Source of the DNA: Rhizophagus irregularis
Taxonomy: Eukaryota > Glomeromycota > Glomeromycetes > Glomerales > Glomeraceae
Length of the DNA stretch: 64,000 nt
Assembly: GCF_026210795.1 (NCBI RefSeq)
Contig: NC_089442.1
Coordinates: 1,178,001 to 1,242,000, forward strand
Reading direction: 5' to 3'
The notes under the pieces were generated by a model that saw only the letters and a list, made by a program, of their open reading frames with translations, was not told the origin of the DNA and searched no databases. Shown piece by piece: positions 13,316 to 25,475 of this stretch (position 1 is the first letter of the stretch; each line of letters opens with the position of its first letter). A program made the position numbers and the translations under genes.

Positions 13316-14313
13316 TGTTGTTTACAAAAAATAAATTTTATAATATAATATAAATATATAATAATTTCTTTTTTATTCACTTTTTTTCTCAAAAAAAAAG
13401 TTTTGACGTTATTTTTTATTTTATTTTTTTTAAAAAAAATTATTTTATTTTTTATTTTTTATTTAATATTTTTTTTTTTTTATTTAAATATTTTCTTTTT
13501 TGTTTTTTTTTAAAAAAAAAAAATTATTATTAAGAAAAAAGGGGAAAATATAATTTTTTTTTAAAGAAAAAGAGAAAAAAAAATAATTTTTTTTTTCGTA
13601 ATAATTTATTTTTTTTTCGGATTAGTTTCGTTTTAGAATTTAATTAATATTATGGTCTCATGCATTTATGTGTAACAAATTATATAAAGGAAATGATACA
13701 AATGTTTAATATCTGTAATATCTGTGAACACTGTGAACACCCATCCGCATCGCATTACTTATAAAACTTTGTATCAAATATATTCCAAGGGGGTAACAAC
13801 CTGTCGATCTTTATTTATTTATTTTTCTTTTTCGTGCCCCCCTGATTCCGCAGTAACCTAAAATCGTAAAAAAAAAAAAAATTATTCATTATATAAATTT
13901 TTACATAATAAAAAATCTTTTTTAAACAAACATAATAACCAAATTTTTAATAATAATTATCTAATCGGAAAATTTTTTTTATACATTATTAAATATTAGA
14001 AAGACGCTAAACTTTAAATGAATAAACCATTTAAAAAAAATAATTTTTATTTCGTTACACGACATTACAAATCTATCAAGTATCTTCCATTTATAATGTG
14101 ATCTGCGCCACCTTTCAATTTTTTTATTTCTCTATTTTTGTAAATATTACAATGAAAAAATCACCATTTAAAAAAAAAAATAAAAAATAAAAAAAAATTT
14201 TTTTTTGTTACAATTGTTACAACTTACAATCCATTTCTCCTTTTTTTTCAACACTCTTTACCTTTTTTCTTTTTTTCTAGAATTCTTTAGAGTAAACATT
14301 TCAAAAAATAATA
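13316..14313. promoter_or_regulatory. Shared region between divergent BTB-TLDc genes
   Basis: A 1.0-kb head-to-head spacer. The outer parts are long A and T runs (13380-13640 and 14130-14280). The middle (13650-13870) is less AT-rich and carries TATATAAAG, two TCTGTGAACA-type repeats and GGGGGTAAC. It is the only place for both promoters, so it is a bidirectional promoter candidate. Confidence 0.4.
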
Positions 14314-15827
14314 ATGAATTCCGTAACAGAATTTTATCGAACGTTATCGAATGATTTACAAAAATTAATCGTTGATGTTAATGAAAGTAAAATTGTTAAT
14401 ATTAAAGTTGGAAAACATCCTCATGTAGAAAATTTTAGAGCCCATTCAAATATTTTAATGGTTCGTTCCCCTTATTTTAAGGATAAACTTTCAACACAAG
14501 CTATCATTGACTCTGTTGATGAAAATAATATGATCGTTGATATAATTCAAGAAATTGATGCTGAATCCTTTCCAGTTATTTTACGGTAAGTTTTAGCGAA
14601 AAGTCTTTTTGCGGCAAAAAATTTTTTTTTAAAAAAATTAATCCTTGTATCCTTGTAAATCCTTGTCATACCAGGTACATTTATACTGGGGTAGCGGATT
14701 TATCAACACTTGATGCACAAGGTTTATTAAATATGTTAATAGGGGTCAATATTTTACAACTTGAAGAATTATCTTATCATTTACAAGATTATTTAATTAA
14801 TAAATATTCTAATTGGATTCAACAAAATTATGTTCAAATTTTATCAAAAATTTCAAAAAATCAAGAAAATTTCGCTAAAATTTCATTTTATTGTTTTGAA
14901 AAAATTGGTGAAAATCCTATATCATTATTTTCTTTAAAAGATTTTACTAAATTAAATGATGATATTTTTTATATAATCTTGGATCAAGAAACATTACAAT
15001 GTGATGAAGTTATCGTATGGGAAGCTTTAATTAAATGGTCTATCGATCAATCTCCTAATATTAAAGAAAAATCTAATAATGATGATATTTTTAATACAAG
15101 TAATTGGAATGATGAAATTTTTGATAAATTAAAAAATATTGTTGATAAATTTATACCATGTATTCATTTTTTTGAAATTAGTTCTAGTGATTTTTATGGT
15201 AAAATTCGTCCTTATAGAAAAATTTTATCACCTGAAACTTATGAAGAAATATTGGCTTATCATATGAAAGAAACAAAACGTAAATCAACTAAATTATGGC
15301 CAAGGTTAGGTAAAATTGATTCAGAAATTATAAAATCAAAACAAGCAACAAGTATAACTAATTTAATAGGTAATCATTATTCTTTACAAAATAAAAAAAA
15401 AATTTCTTTCTCCCTTTTATATAGAGCAAATAGAGATGGTTTTAATCCTGGTATATTTCGTAATCAATGTAATGATCAAGGTTCTAGTTTGGCTTTAATT
15501 AAATTAGATAATGGTAAAGTTATTGGTGGTTATAATCCATTAGGTTGGATGAAAATTGATCCAAAAGATAAAAATGATTATTCTAAATCATTTTTATTCT
15601 CTTTTGATCCTAATTTAGATATTAGATCAATGAAATGTATTAGTGTTAAAACTCCAATTTTTGCTTTTAATAATCAAAATCAACAAGCTTTACATTTTGG
15701 TACTAGTGATTTAATTATTAATGGTAAAACTGGTACTTGTATTGTTAAAGATTTTCAAAATCCTATCATTAATACTCGAAATTTCAATATTGATAATATT
15801 GAAGTTTTTGCTGTAAGAATGAAGTAA
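14314..15827 (+). CDS. BTB-BACK-TLDc protein, copy 2
   Basis: Model: 14314-14585 and 14675-15827, giving 474 aa. The first exon is 272 nt, exactly as in copy 1, and the intron again splits the Arg codon (CG|G) before YIYTG. BTB: residues 1-95 (VNIKVGK, FRAHSNILMVRSPYF). BACK-like region: VWEALIKWS, SSSDFYGKIRPYRKIL. TLDc: FSLLYRANRDGF, LALIKLDNGKVIGGYN, SFLFSFDPN, LHFGTSDLIING. It ends ...AVRMK. Likely role as for copy 1. A 15-bp tandem repeat begins at the stop codon. The gene has the same frame length class as copy 1, so both look intact. Confidence 0.9.
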
Positions 15828-15912
15828 GTAATCAGGATGAAGTAATTAGGGTGAAGTAATTAGGACGAAGTAATTAGGGTGAAGTAATTAGGATGAAGTA
15901 ATTAGGATGAAA
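15819..15912 (+). repeat. 15-bp minisatellite starting at the BTB-TLDc stop codon
   Basis: About six copies of GAAGTAATTAGGGTG (variants GGATG, GGACG). The first copy overlaps the final Met-Lys-stop codons, so the stop itself sits in the repeat. Confidence 0.8.
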
Positions 15913-16867
15913 TAATTTGAGTAATAAGAGTAGAAATATTTATGTGAGGAAGCGATTATGTATTTATGTGAGAAAGCGATTATAAATTATTTTGTATGTA
16001 TCTACAGTATGTGCTATGTGCAGTATGTGAGGAAGAAATTATAAATTATTTGTATGTATTTAAATTATAGATATATATTTGTTTTTATGTATCATATTAT
16101 TAAATAAAGTATATTTATATGATAGCATATATTTTGCTCAAGAAAGAAAAGAATTGCTAAACCAATAATAACATAGGACTTCATATCACGCTGATTTCAT
16201 CAAATTACAATTGTTATTCAATCGTATCCTTTAAGACCTTCGTATCCATTTTCATTTCTGGGATCCTGTCTTTCAAGAGATTCATTTGATTCATTCTTTT
16301 TGCTTGAAGATCAAACCAAGGACAAAACACGGAAAACGCCTAAAATGATAATTCACAAGTAGGTTAACGTTACGTTAACTAAGATGTGCTTTTTACTCCC
16401 GCTCCTTTTCCCGTTTATTATTAGTAGTAATTTAATATCTCTCACGAATTTAAAATTTATAAAGTTCAAATTATTTTAATATATATATTTAACACTATTA
16501 AATAATTCATTAAACATGATCAATATGAGAACGAACGTTCATATTGAAGAACAATGCATTTTTGAAACATGTTTGAACGTAATAAACGTGCATGAAATTC
16601 GATCTTAAATGGTTATGTATAATGAAACAATCGTCGGCATCATTTATTTATTGCTGATCCGCTGATCCGCTCTTCTTTATAAACCTATAGTTGGTAATTT
16701 GTTTACCTCCGATACTCCCCCGATGTTCCTCCTGATAGCCCAAATTTGAAAAAATAAAGCGATTATGGCGCAGTAATACTGGTAAATTATAAATACTCGA
16801 CAAAAAAAAAAAAAAAAAAAATTTAATAAAAATCTCCAATATATTCTTAATATTTGAATTTAAAGAA
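15913..16867. other. Intergenic, no gene seen
   Basis: Contains GTGAGGAAGCGATTATG-like short repeats (15945-16030) and a poly-A run at 16803. No convincing frame; a minus-strand ORF at 16648-16839 reads through the poly-A and is not supported. Confidence 0.45.
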
Positions 16868-18322
16868 ATGACTTTGAATTTTCAATCATGTCTTTTTAAA
16901 GACATTTCTTCAATGTTAAAAAATGCCGACGATTATAACGTTATTATTAAAGTTGGAAAATCTCAAGATATAAAAGAATTTCGTGCACATTCAAATATTT
17001 TAAGATCTCATTCTCAACATTTTAAAAATGTTATTCCTGCCGATATTAATAAAAAGAATACTATTTTTACAATAATCAAACCAAATATTACTCCTACCAT
17101 TTTTGAAATAATTCTCAAGTATTGTGATCAAAAAAAAATTTTTTTTTTTTCCTAATTTTTAATTTTTATGAATTTATTATTTTAACAATATCTTTCTTTA
17201 AAAAAAATTAAGATATATTTATACCGGAGAATTTAATTTCAAGAATAAATCGGGAACGGATAGTTTTAAACTATTGGTTGCATGTAGTAATTTACTTCTT
17301 GAAGAATTAGTAGAATATTTACAATCTTTCTTAATTGAACAACATTCATCTTGGATTCGACAAAATTTTGTTCTTGTTTTAAATGCTATATTTAAATCTC
17401 CTATTCTCAAAAAGTTACAAGATTATTGTTTGTACAAATCCTTTAATAATTATAACTTCAAGTGATTTTCTATTACTTGATAAGGTTACTCTTTTTTATT
17501 TACTTAAACGAGATATTTTACGTATTAAAGAGACGGCTATTTGGGAATTTTTAATTAAATGGGGTATCAAACAAATACCCGGATTGGAAAATAAATATAA
17601 TCAGAATGAGTGGACTGATAAAAATTATAAAGATTTTAAAAATACATTAATTGATTGATTAAATTTAATAATATTAATTCTAATGATTTTTATGATAAAA
17701 TTCGACCATATGAAGTTATTATTCCAATTAATTTATATGATGAAATTTTGGAATATCATTTAGTTATTAAACCTAAATTATGTATTTATAATTCAAAGAT
17801 TATCAAACCAAAACTTGTTAATGTATTTATTAATTGGATTGATAAAGAATTGAAAGATCCTATATATATACGTAATGAATATGATCCAATATATAAATTT
17901 AAACTTATTTATCATGGTAAACCTAATGAGATTCTTAGTAATAATAATAATAATAATAATTCATCTAATGAAGATTCTTTTGCAAATTTAATTTTAATTA
18001 AGACTAAAGGATCAAATACTAAAAATTTTGGTGGATATAATTCTCATGGTTTTGATCATCAAAATTTTAAAAATATATCATTTTATCGTTTATCAGATAA
18101 TTTTATTTTTTCATTTATAGATAATGAATATATTCAAAATATAAAAATAAGTCGTATTAAACCTTTTCAATTACTGAATTTCTTCAAAATACTACTTCTA
18201 ATACTTTCATTATTGATAATGAAGATTTAAAAGTAAATTGTAAATCTTATGAAAAAGATTTATGTACATCGACTTATAAAATTGAAGAAATTGAAGCTTA
18301 TAATGTAACTAAATTTATATAA
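16868..18322 (+). pseudogene. BTB-TLDc pseudogene, three frameshifts (copy 3)
   Basis: Exon 1 (16868-17118) is a good BTB start (YNVIIKVGK, FRAHSNILRSHSQHF). The intron (17119-17212) keeps the family position, and exon 2 opens KYIYTGEF. The frame then shifts near 17425-17440, again near 17650-17658 and near 18165-18180, and the stop is at 18320-18322. BACK (IWEFLIKWG, FYDKIRPYEVIIP) and TLDc (FKLIYHG, LILIKTKG, NFGGYNSHGF) remain readable across frames. An AAT run gives poly-Asn near 17938. Homology is high and only three frame breaks are seen, so this copy died recently or is mis-sequenced. Confidence 0.85.
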
Positions 18323-18525
18323 TACTCTTAATAATTTTGAATTATTTGTTACTTGTAAGTAATTATATTTATTAAGCTCTAGTGCTTGACGCATGTGATA
18401 TTAGTACTACTGTTCACATTTGAGGAAATAAGACAATTTATGACGCAATAATTATAAAATTGATAAACAAGTCGAAAATTTTAACTTACGCATTTTCGTT
18501 TCCGACCTTTTAAAGGAATTCTTTA

Positions 18526-19525
18526 ATGCTACTAAGTAATAATTATTATAATATTATTATTCAAGTTGGAGAATGTCAAAAAGGATTTCATACTCGTTCA
18601 AACATTTTAAGAACTTGTTCCTTTAGAAGTGCTTCGGCTGATATTATTAAGAAGAATAATATTTTTACAATATATAAACTTATTCCTCTAATCTGTATAA
18701 CTATCTTAACAGATACATTTACTATACGGTAAAACTAATTTAAAGAATCGATCAGGAGTGACCAAGTGAATAACTTTGGATTGTTGGTTGCATATTATGT
18801 GTCTCTTCTTGAAGAATTATTCAACTACACGCAATATTACTTAGATGATAGTAAATATCCTGAATTCAATAAAAATTTTGCACTTGTTTTATATTCAGTC
18901 AAACTAATTTAATAAATTACTAGATCATTGTATTAAATTTGTTTATGATACTAATCCACTATTAGTCAAGTGATTTCTGTCGCTCGATAAAAATCTTAAT
19001 CGAGATTACTTTCACAATTTTATTAAAGAAGTGATTGTTTGGAAATTGAAATCTGTGATTAAACAAACACATTAGTTGGAAATAAAAAAATCAGGATAAG
19101 TGGACTAACAAAATTATGAAAATTCAAAGAATACATTAAATAATTTTATTCCTCTATTAAAATTTAAAGTCATTAGAGATTATACAACAAAGTTCTACCA
19201 TATGAAACTATTGTTCTAAATTATGTATTCAAAATTCAAAGATTATCCGAACAACCCTTGTTAATAGTATATAATACAATGTTGAAGTTCGTCCTGAGCG
19301 TTAGTCGTACTAATTAGTAGATGTAAAGGGGTATTAACAAATTTAATTTTAATTAAAACTTAAAGTTTAAATAATGTATTCATTATTTAATTGCTAATGA
19401 ATCTCATATTAATAATCAAGAATTACGCATTAAAGCTACTTGTATTTATGAAAATGTTTTATATGAGGAAGAAAATTACAAATTTATAAAATTGAGGTAT
19501 ATACTACATTGTAGTTATATTAATT
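18526..19525 (+). pseudogene. BTB-TLDc relic (copy 4), badly eroded
   Basis: The start reads NIIIQVGECQ and RSNILRTCSF, a BTB fragment like copy 3. The intron is largely lost, because the counterpart of the exon 2 start (AGATACATTTA at 18712) follows the BTB remnant almost directly. Downstream fragments still align with copy 3 (LLEEL near 18810, WKLKSVIKQ near 19040, an end like KATCIYENVL near 19430) but are broken by many stops and frame changes. No protein can be made. Confidence 0.7.
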
Positions 19526-20136
19526 AATTTATATTGACCCTATTTATTTTTAATATTTTTTAGTATTACAGCTTATCTGTTATTATTTAACTTTTCGCGA
19601 AATGTTACAGTTATTAAAACAATTTAAGCATATTTATTCAGGTGAATTGAAAGCCAAATATTTTCCGATAATTAATACAAATTCTTGTAATTGCAATAGT
19701 TACTAGTGAACGTGATTGGTAATTTTGCATTATTTTGATATAATATTTTATGCATAATTAGGAATTCTTTAACCAAATTAATAGACCTTAAATGTACTTC
19801 ATTATTTTTATTATATAATATTCACAATATTTTAGCATAATAATAATATATATGTTGGTAATTTTCAATTGTTTTATTTGTTTAATTACAAATTGATTTT
19901 ATTTATGTAAAAGAAACTTTACATATACTCTATAATCAATGTTAAACAAATTCAAAGAAAAAAAAAATAAAAAACAGATATTCTAGTTAATATAGATAAT
20001 ATGATAAAATAAAATACTAAATAATATTTAATAATAAATCAAATATGTTTATTATTCATTTTCAATTAATCCCTATAAAATAAATAATTTAAAATTTTAA
20101 TTCCTTACCTAAAAAGCAAAATTAAATAGATATAAC
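19526..20136. other. Downstream region of the repeated-exon kinase
   Basis: AT-rich. From about 19873 it is part of an inverted duplication shared with 41880-42170, so it was copied together with the kinase. A possible alternative last exon lies at 20076 and below: AA|GTAAGT at the kinase end and TTTATAG at 20083 could replace the last codons. Confidence 0.4.
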
Positions 20137-21415
20137 TTACTTTGTAAAATCAATAACTTCCACTGAATTACTGTAAGCAACATCGATTTTTGAAAGATCT
20201 TTTGTAAATGGATTAAGTAATTGAGAAGTATAACAAGCCTGTGGATGAGTGGTTAATTGATTTCTTCTAATAGATGAAGGATTTGCTTTTATATATTCAT
20301 CTGCTTTTTCAAATTGCCCTTTAATCTCACTATATCTAATAGCACACGTAGATTTACGGAAAAATCCAATTAATTCTTCTATTTCAATGGCATTTGGTCT
20401 ATTTTCTGGATTTGAATCCCAACACCTTTTCATCAGGTCAATATAACACTTTGGTGCTTCTAGTTCATTTATATCAGGTCTTGTTCCACTACATATCTTT
20501 ACTGCTAAAATACTATCATGAGCACAATCGGCAAAAGGTTGTTTTGCAGTCATTATAAAATACATAATCATACCAAAACTATATATATCAGCTGTTTGAG
20601 TATAAGGTTTTCCTTTTAACACTTCAGGAGCTACAAAAGGCATAACTCCATAAATATTTTTTTCATTTATATTACTAACTTCACCACATAAACCCATATC
20701 TGAAATACATATATTACTATCAGGATTTGAGTAACCATTATAACCATTAAAAGATGATAAAATATTTCCTGTATGAAAATCACGATGAACCATTTTATTT
20801 TCATGAATTTTTCTGAGACCTTTAATGATGTTATTTAGTGCTTTTAATCTTTCTTCCCAACTCCAATCTGCAACATGATTACCAATATAATCATCAAGCT
20901 TTCCACCATTTGCATATTGAAAAATCATAATATAATCCTTTGTATCTGGATTTTGCGATATTCCATATATATGAAGAATATGATCATTATGTATGGAGTA
21001 TTTTTTAACCTAATGAAATATAAAATGTTATAATATTGAAGGAGATTCAATTGACTAAATGAAAAATTCATACCTCATTTAAAAATTCATTAGCAACATT
21101 TTGTGAATTATGTAAACATTTTAAAGCAACTTGTTTAGGTATCCTTTCACCACGTACATAGCTTGGACCATCCATCCATATTGCTGAATATACTGTAGCA
21201 AAACCACCTTTTCCTATATTTTTAATATATTTAAACTGGTTATATGGTATCCATTCAACTATTATATCATCGTATTTATTAATTTTTGATTGCAATTCCT
21301 GAATAATATTATCAATTTTTTCATTTCCACTAGTCCAATTTGTAAAATTTTCTTTTAATTTATTTACTTGGCAAATCTTGCACCATTTACGCGCACGATC
21401 TACATAGTATGTATA
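19873..21415 (-). repeat. Inverted duplication, arm 1
   Basis: About 1.55 kb that reappears inverted at 40606-42170. It covers most of the last N-lobe exon, the C-lobe exon and about 260 bp of 3' flank of the kinase gene. Introns are kept, so this was a DNA-level copy, not retroposition. Confidence 0.85.
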
Positions 21416-23218
21416 TATATCACCACAGTTTTCACAATAATTATATTGAAATACCACCATGATATAATCTTTTGTATTTGGATTTTGGGATATTCCATAA
21501 ATTCCATTATTAAAATTATCAACACTATTATCACCACTATAAGAATATAATTTAATCTGAAAAAAATACAAAATGTTATTGCAAGTACTTTAATTGAATT
21601 ACAAAAAAATTAATAATTAATACCTTATTTAAAAATTCATTGGTAACATTTTGTGAATTATATAAATATTTTAAAGTAACTTCTTCATTGGGCGCTCTTT
21701 TCCATTTTATTTCACGATAGAGATCACATTTTAATGGGCCATCCATCCACGTTGCTGAATATAATGTAGTGAAATCATCTTTACCTATTTCTTTAATATT
21801 ATTAAACTGATTATACGGTATCCATTCAAATAAATATTTATCGCCGAATATATAATATGATCGTAATGCATTATTATATAAATTCAATTGTATTTCTTGA
21901 ATAAATTCATCAATTTTTTCATTTCCACTGGTCCAGCTTGCAAAATTTTGTTTTAGATTATTTATTTGACATGGTTCGCACCAATCATACTGCTTATCTG
22001 TATATTTTTCACCACATTTTTCACAATAACCATCTTGAAGTACTATAATATAATTTTTAGTATCTGGATTTTGGGTTATCCCATATATTTTAAGAAGTTG
22101 ATGCATATCTTCTATATCTACATTATTATATGATTTAACCTATTTACATAAAGTTTTTGTAATAAAAAATAATTTAAAAATTACATTACAAAAGAATTAA
22201 TTGAATTACAAAAAAATCAGAATTTCATACCTCATATACCTCATTTAAAATTTCATTAGTAATATTTTGTGAATTATTTAAACATTTTAAAGCAACTTTG
22301 TAATTAGATACCCTTTCATAATTCTTTTTATCACGGTAGTCATATTTTAATGGACCATCCATCCATATTGCTGAATATAGTGTAGAATCATCATTTTTGC
22401 CTATTTGTTTGATGTCATTAAACCGGTTATAAGGTACCCACTCAATTATACAATCAGTTCCATTACATATTAATAATTGCATTTTTTGAATAAAATCATC
22501 TATTATTTTATTACCACTGCTGATCCAGTTTGTGAAATTATTTTTAAAATGACATAGACTACAAGTATATAGTCCTAATACGCCACAGTATTCACAATAA
22601 TGACCATCTTCAAGTACTATAATATAATCTTTTGTATCTGGATTTTGGGTTATCCCATATATTATAAAAATTCCATTAAAACTATGTTTAATAACATACA
22701 ATTTAGCCTGTAAACAAAAAACGTATATATAAGAAAAAGTAATTATAATAAAAGTACTTTAAAAATTAAATTACAAAAAAATTATTGAATTAAAAAAATT
22801 AAAAAAGTTGAAAATTTCATACCTCATTCAAAAATTCATTGATATTATTTTGTGAATTATATAAACATTTTAAAGAAACTTTCTTATTAGGTATCCTTTT
22901 ACCTTTCTTTTCATCATAGCCATATTCTATTGGACCATCCATCCATATTGCTGAATATAGTGTAGTGAAATCATCTTTGCCTAATTCCTTGATATTATTA
23001 AACTGGTTATATGGTATCCATTCAACTAATATATCATCGTATTTATTAATTTTTAATTGCATTTCTTGAATGAATTCATCAATTTTTTCATTTCCACTGG
23101 TCCATTTTTTGAAATTATGTCTTAAATTATCTATTTTACATGGTTTGCACCATTTATCGTTTCTACGTGTATATAAATTACCACAGTATTCACATACAAA
23201 ATCATCATGAGATGACAT
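20137..23218 (-). CDS. Kinase with four tandem zinc-ribbon/N-lobe units
   Basis: Model: 23218-22823, 22707-22240, 22139-21624, 21556-21074 and 21009-20137, with four GT-AG introns, all phase 0, giving 911 aa. Exons 1-4 (residues 1-132, 133-288, 289-460, 461-621) each encode a C-x2-C...C-x2-C zinc ribbon, a (T/S)SGNxKIDxxIQ helix, EW(I/V)PYN(Q/R)F, a glycine loop, WMDGP and V(A/S/T)LK, ending at N-E-(F/I)-L-N-(E/K). Exons 2-4 begin with a copied strand, IYGI(T/S)QNPxTKDY. Exon 5 is the single complete C-lobe: HRDFHTGNIL with HRD at 696-698, DMG at 725-727, APE at 748-750. Only unit 4 keeps a normal glycine loop (GKGGFATVY). Units 1 and 3 read GKDDFTTLY and unit 2 GKNDDSTLY, so they look like pseudo-N-lobes. 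The family normally has one N-lobe. Units 1-3 may be regulatory, or exons 1-4 may be alternatives. Confidence 0.8.
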
Positions 23219-23308
23219 GATTTCGAAAATTTATTTTTTTTAAAAAAAAAATAGTGATGTGATCAGCATTAAAATAAATTACGCAATTTTCATGCAGGTA
23301 AGTTGGTT

Positions 23309-23314
23309 CACGTG
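23309..23314. promoter_or_regulatory. CACGTG E-box upstream of the kinase
   Basis: Palindromic CACGTG followed by A, 91 bp upstream of the ATG at 23218. The same heptamer lies 188 bp upstream of the kinase start at 56263. Fungal bHLH proteins bind this core; use here is inferred. Confidence 0.3.
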
Positions 23315-23502
23315 ATTTTAATTTTACGCCCAACGTAATAAAGTTCGGCCATAACTGAACACAAAAGTATTATACGGTATATAGCTATATGCAGTAACAG
23401 GGGAAACCAAATATTTTTAACGCAGAACAATGTAAGAGGTTGATAATATCATATTCATCGATAAATAGACGTCAATTTAATTATATAATCGAGTGAACAA
23501 AT

Positions 23503-23889
23503 GGGCGGACTTATAGCAAAAGGTGGGGCTCGGACAATCACGTGATTTCGAAAAAAATGAACTTTAATATTATTGGTTAATTTAATAAATTATAATTTAT
23601 TCCATCATTTTTAAAGATTTTTAAAATCAATTTTTTGCAAACTAGGGTAAATTTTTGCAAGGAATTCATTAAAAGCATTAGTTTTTTTTCTAAAGCATCT
23701 ATATTATTTGTTAAATGCAATAATAGAAAAATACAAAATTTGCAAATTCTTAAATAAAAAATTTTTTTATTAATATATTATAAACAAAAATTTTTTTTTT
23801 CTGAAAGGTTAAATAAAGTAATATATAATTAAAATAAAATTTCAAAAAAAAAATTTTGGCCAAACCCCCCTTTTGCTACAAGTCCGCCC
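23503..23889. mobile_element. TIR element of about 387 bp
   Basis: Ends GGGCGGACTTATAGCAAAAGG and, inverted, GGGCGGACTTGTAGCAAAAGG. AAAT lies next to both ends and may be a 4-bp target duplication. The interior is AT-rich and non-coding, so this is a MITE. Confidence 0.6.
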
Positions 23890-23935
23890 AAATAGAAATA
23901 AATTTTAAATTAGAGATCTAAATTTTATATGGAAA

Positions 23936-24060
23936 CCCTATGAAAAAAATGCGTTCGGAATTTATCCTGAAATTGTCCAGTAAATAATTCCGGACATTTG
24001 ATGTGTCCGGAAAATGTTCCAAAGCGGAATTTGTCCGGTTTTAGCTTAGCCGGGATTTGT
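23936..24060 (+). mobile_element. One-ended fragment of the CCCTATAAA palindromic family
   Basis: Starts CCCTATGAAAAAAATG and continues TTCGGAATTTATCCTG and TCCGGAAAATGTTCC, matching the left arm of the complete element at 30960-31254. The right arm is not found, so it is truncated. Confidence 0.5.
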
Positions 24061-24732
24061 CTCAAAAGATGACAAAAGCTTGTATTATCTAAAAAGATTT
24101 AAAGTTAATAATATTCTTAGTATAGTTTTATTTTGCTTTATCTATTGTACTACATATTACATATATAATATAAATGTAGGTTTGTAGAAGTATATAGAAA
24201 TGAGTAATATAAAGTGTTGGTCATTACATTCTACATAGCTGGTTTAAATTAATTAATTAATTGAAATATATTGATATAATAAAATAGAGAGGACGTCTCC
24301 GTATAAATAATTTGAATTGTGTAACTTGAAATCCCATGCCATGCTTCCGGCTTCCGCCTGATTTATTTATGGTGTAATGAAGGAATTTATTAATTACAAG
24401 GCGCAGTATTATATTTGGTTAAATGTTTAAAGTGTATAAATCTTTAATGTATTTAATGTATAACACTCCCGGATCATGATTCATGAGTATGGGAATTAGG
24501 ATCGGGTTATTACTAAATAAGGAAAGGGAGACGAAGATCAAAAAAAAGAAATTTTGTAATTATGAAACAAGAAATTGACTTATTAGCAGGGGAGCAGGGG
24601 AGCTGCCATTCGATTCATTCATTGTGTTATAAGATAATAAGAACCATCTAAAAGAGGAAACCAAATAGTAAAGCTTTATTCACTAGTAAATTATTATTTT
24701 AAAAAGAAAAATTATTATTAAAAAAAAAAAAA
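24061..24732. other. Intergenic with duplicated fragments
   Basis: 24104-24300 resembles 45128-45330 (shared CTTTATCTATTGTAC and ATATTGATATAATAAAATAG). 24300-24385 carries a piece of the Helitron 5' region (CTTGAAATCCCATGCCAT). No gene. Confidence 0.5.
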
Positions 24733-25475
24733 TCTATATAACTAAAAAAATTGTCTGACATTTGGATTTATAGTCTCAATGTAAATAATTTGGAAATGTG
24801 TAACTTGAAATCCCATGCCATACAATTAAAACCCGTGACAAGCCTCCGCCTGATCTATTTATGGTCAAAAACTATTCGATCCGTGTGCATTCCCAATCAA
24901 CTAATCCAATTTCAGTTAATAAAATTTTACCTTAATCGTCCTTTTTTTTCGGAAATTTCCCTTTTTTTAAACTGATTTCCTTTCTTTATCCTTTTTCTTC
25001 CCCCAAATTTTTTTATTATATTAAATATATTTACAAAATTATTGTTTTTTTTTAAAAAAAATCAATATAACATATCAGATATAGGAAAATTGACCAACAT
25101 TGATAGAAAGATGAGTAAGATTTTTTCAATTAAATTGAACGCTGGATAAATACTTTGATTTTCAAATTCATAAAAATCAATTAATTAATTATAAAATATG
25201 TAAAATGTCAATTTTTTTTGAAGAAATTGTTGATTTAATAATAGATTATTATAACCAAATCCATATCCGAAATTGTCTAAATAACTATAAGATTTTTGAA
25301 TAAAGATTTTAATTCAAATGGTTTAGTTAAATTAAGTACCAAAAGAATAATAATAAATGAAATGGAGGAACGAAAAAGATGAAGCGGGAATGGAATAAAA
25401 ATGAAAGGAACGAAGGGTAGTGTAAAGGAATGAAAAGACGAAGAAACAAAGAGGAAATAAAAATGACAGAAAAAA

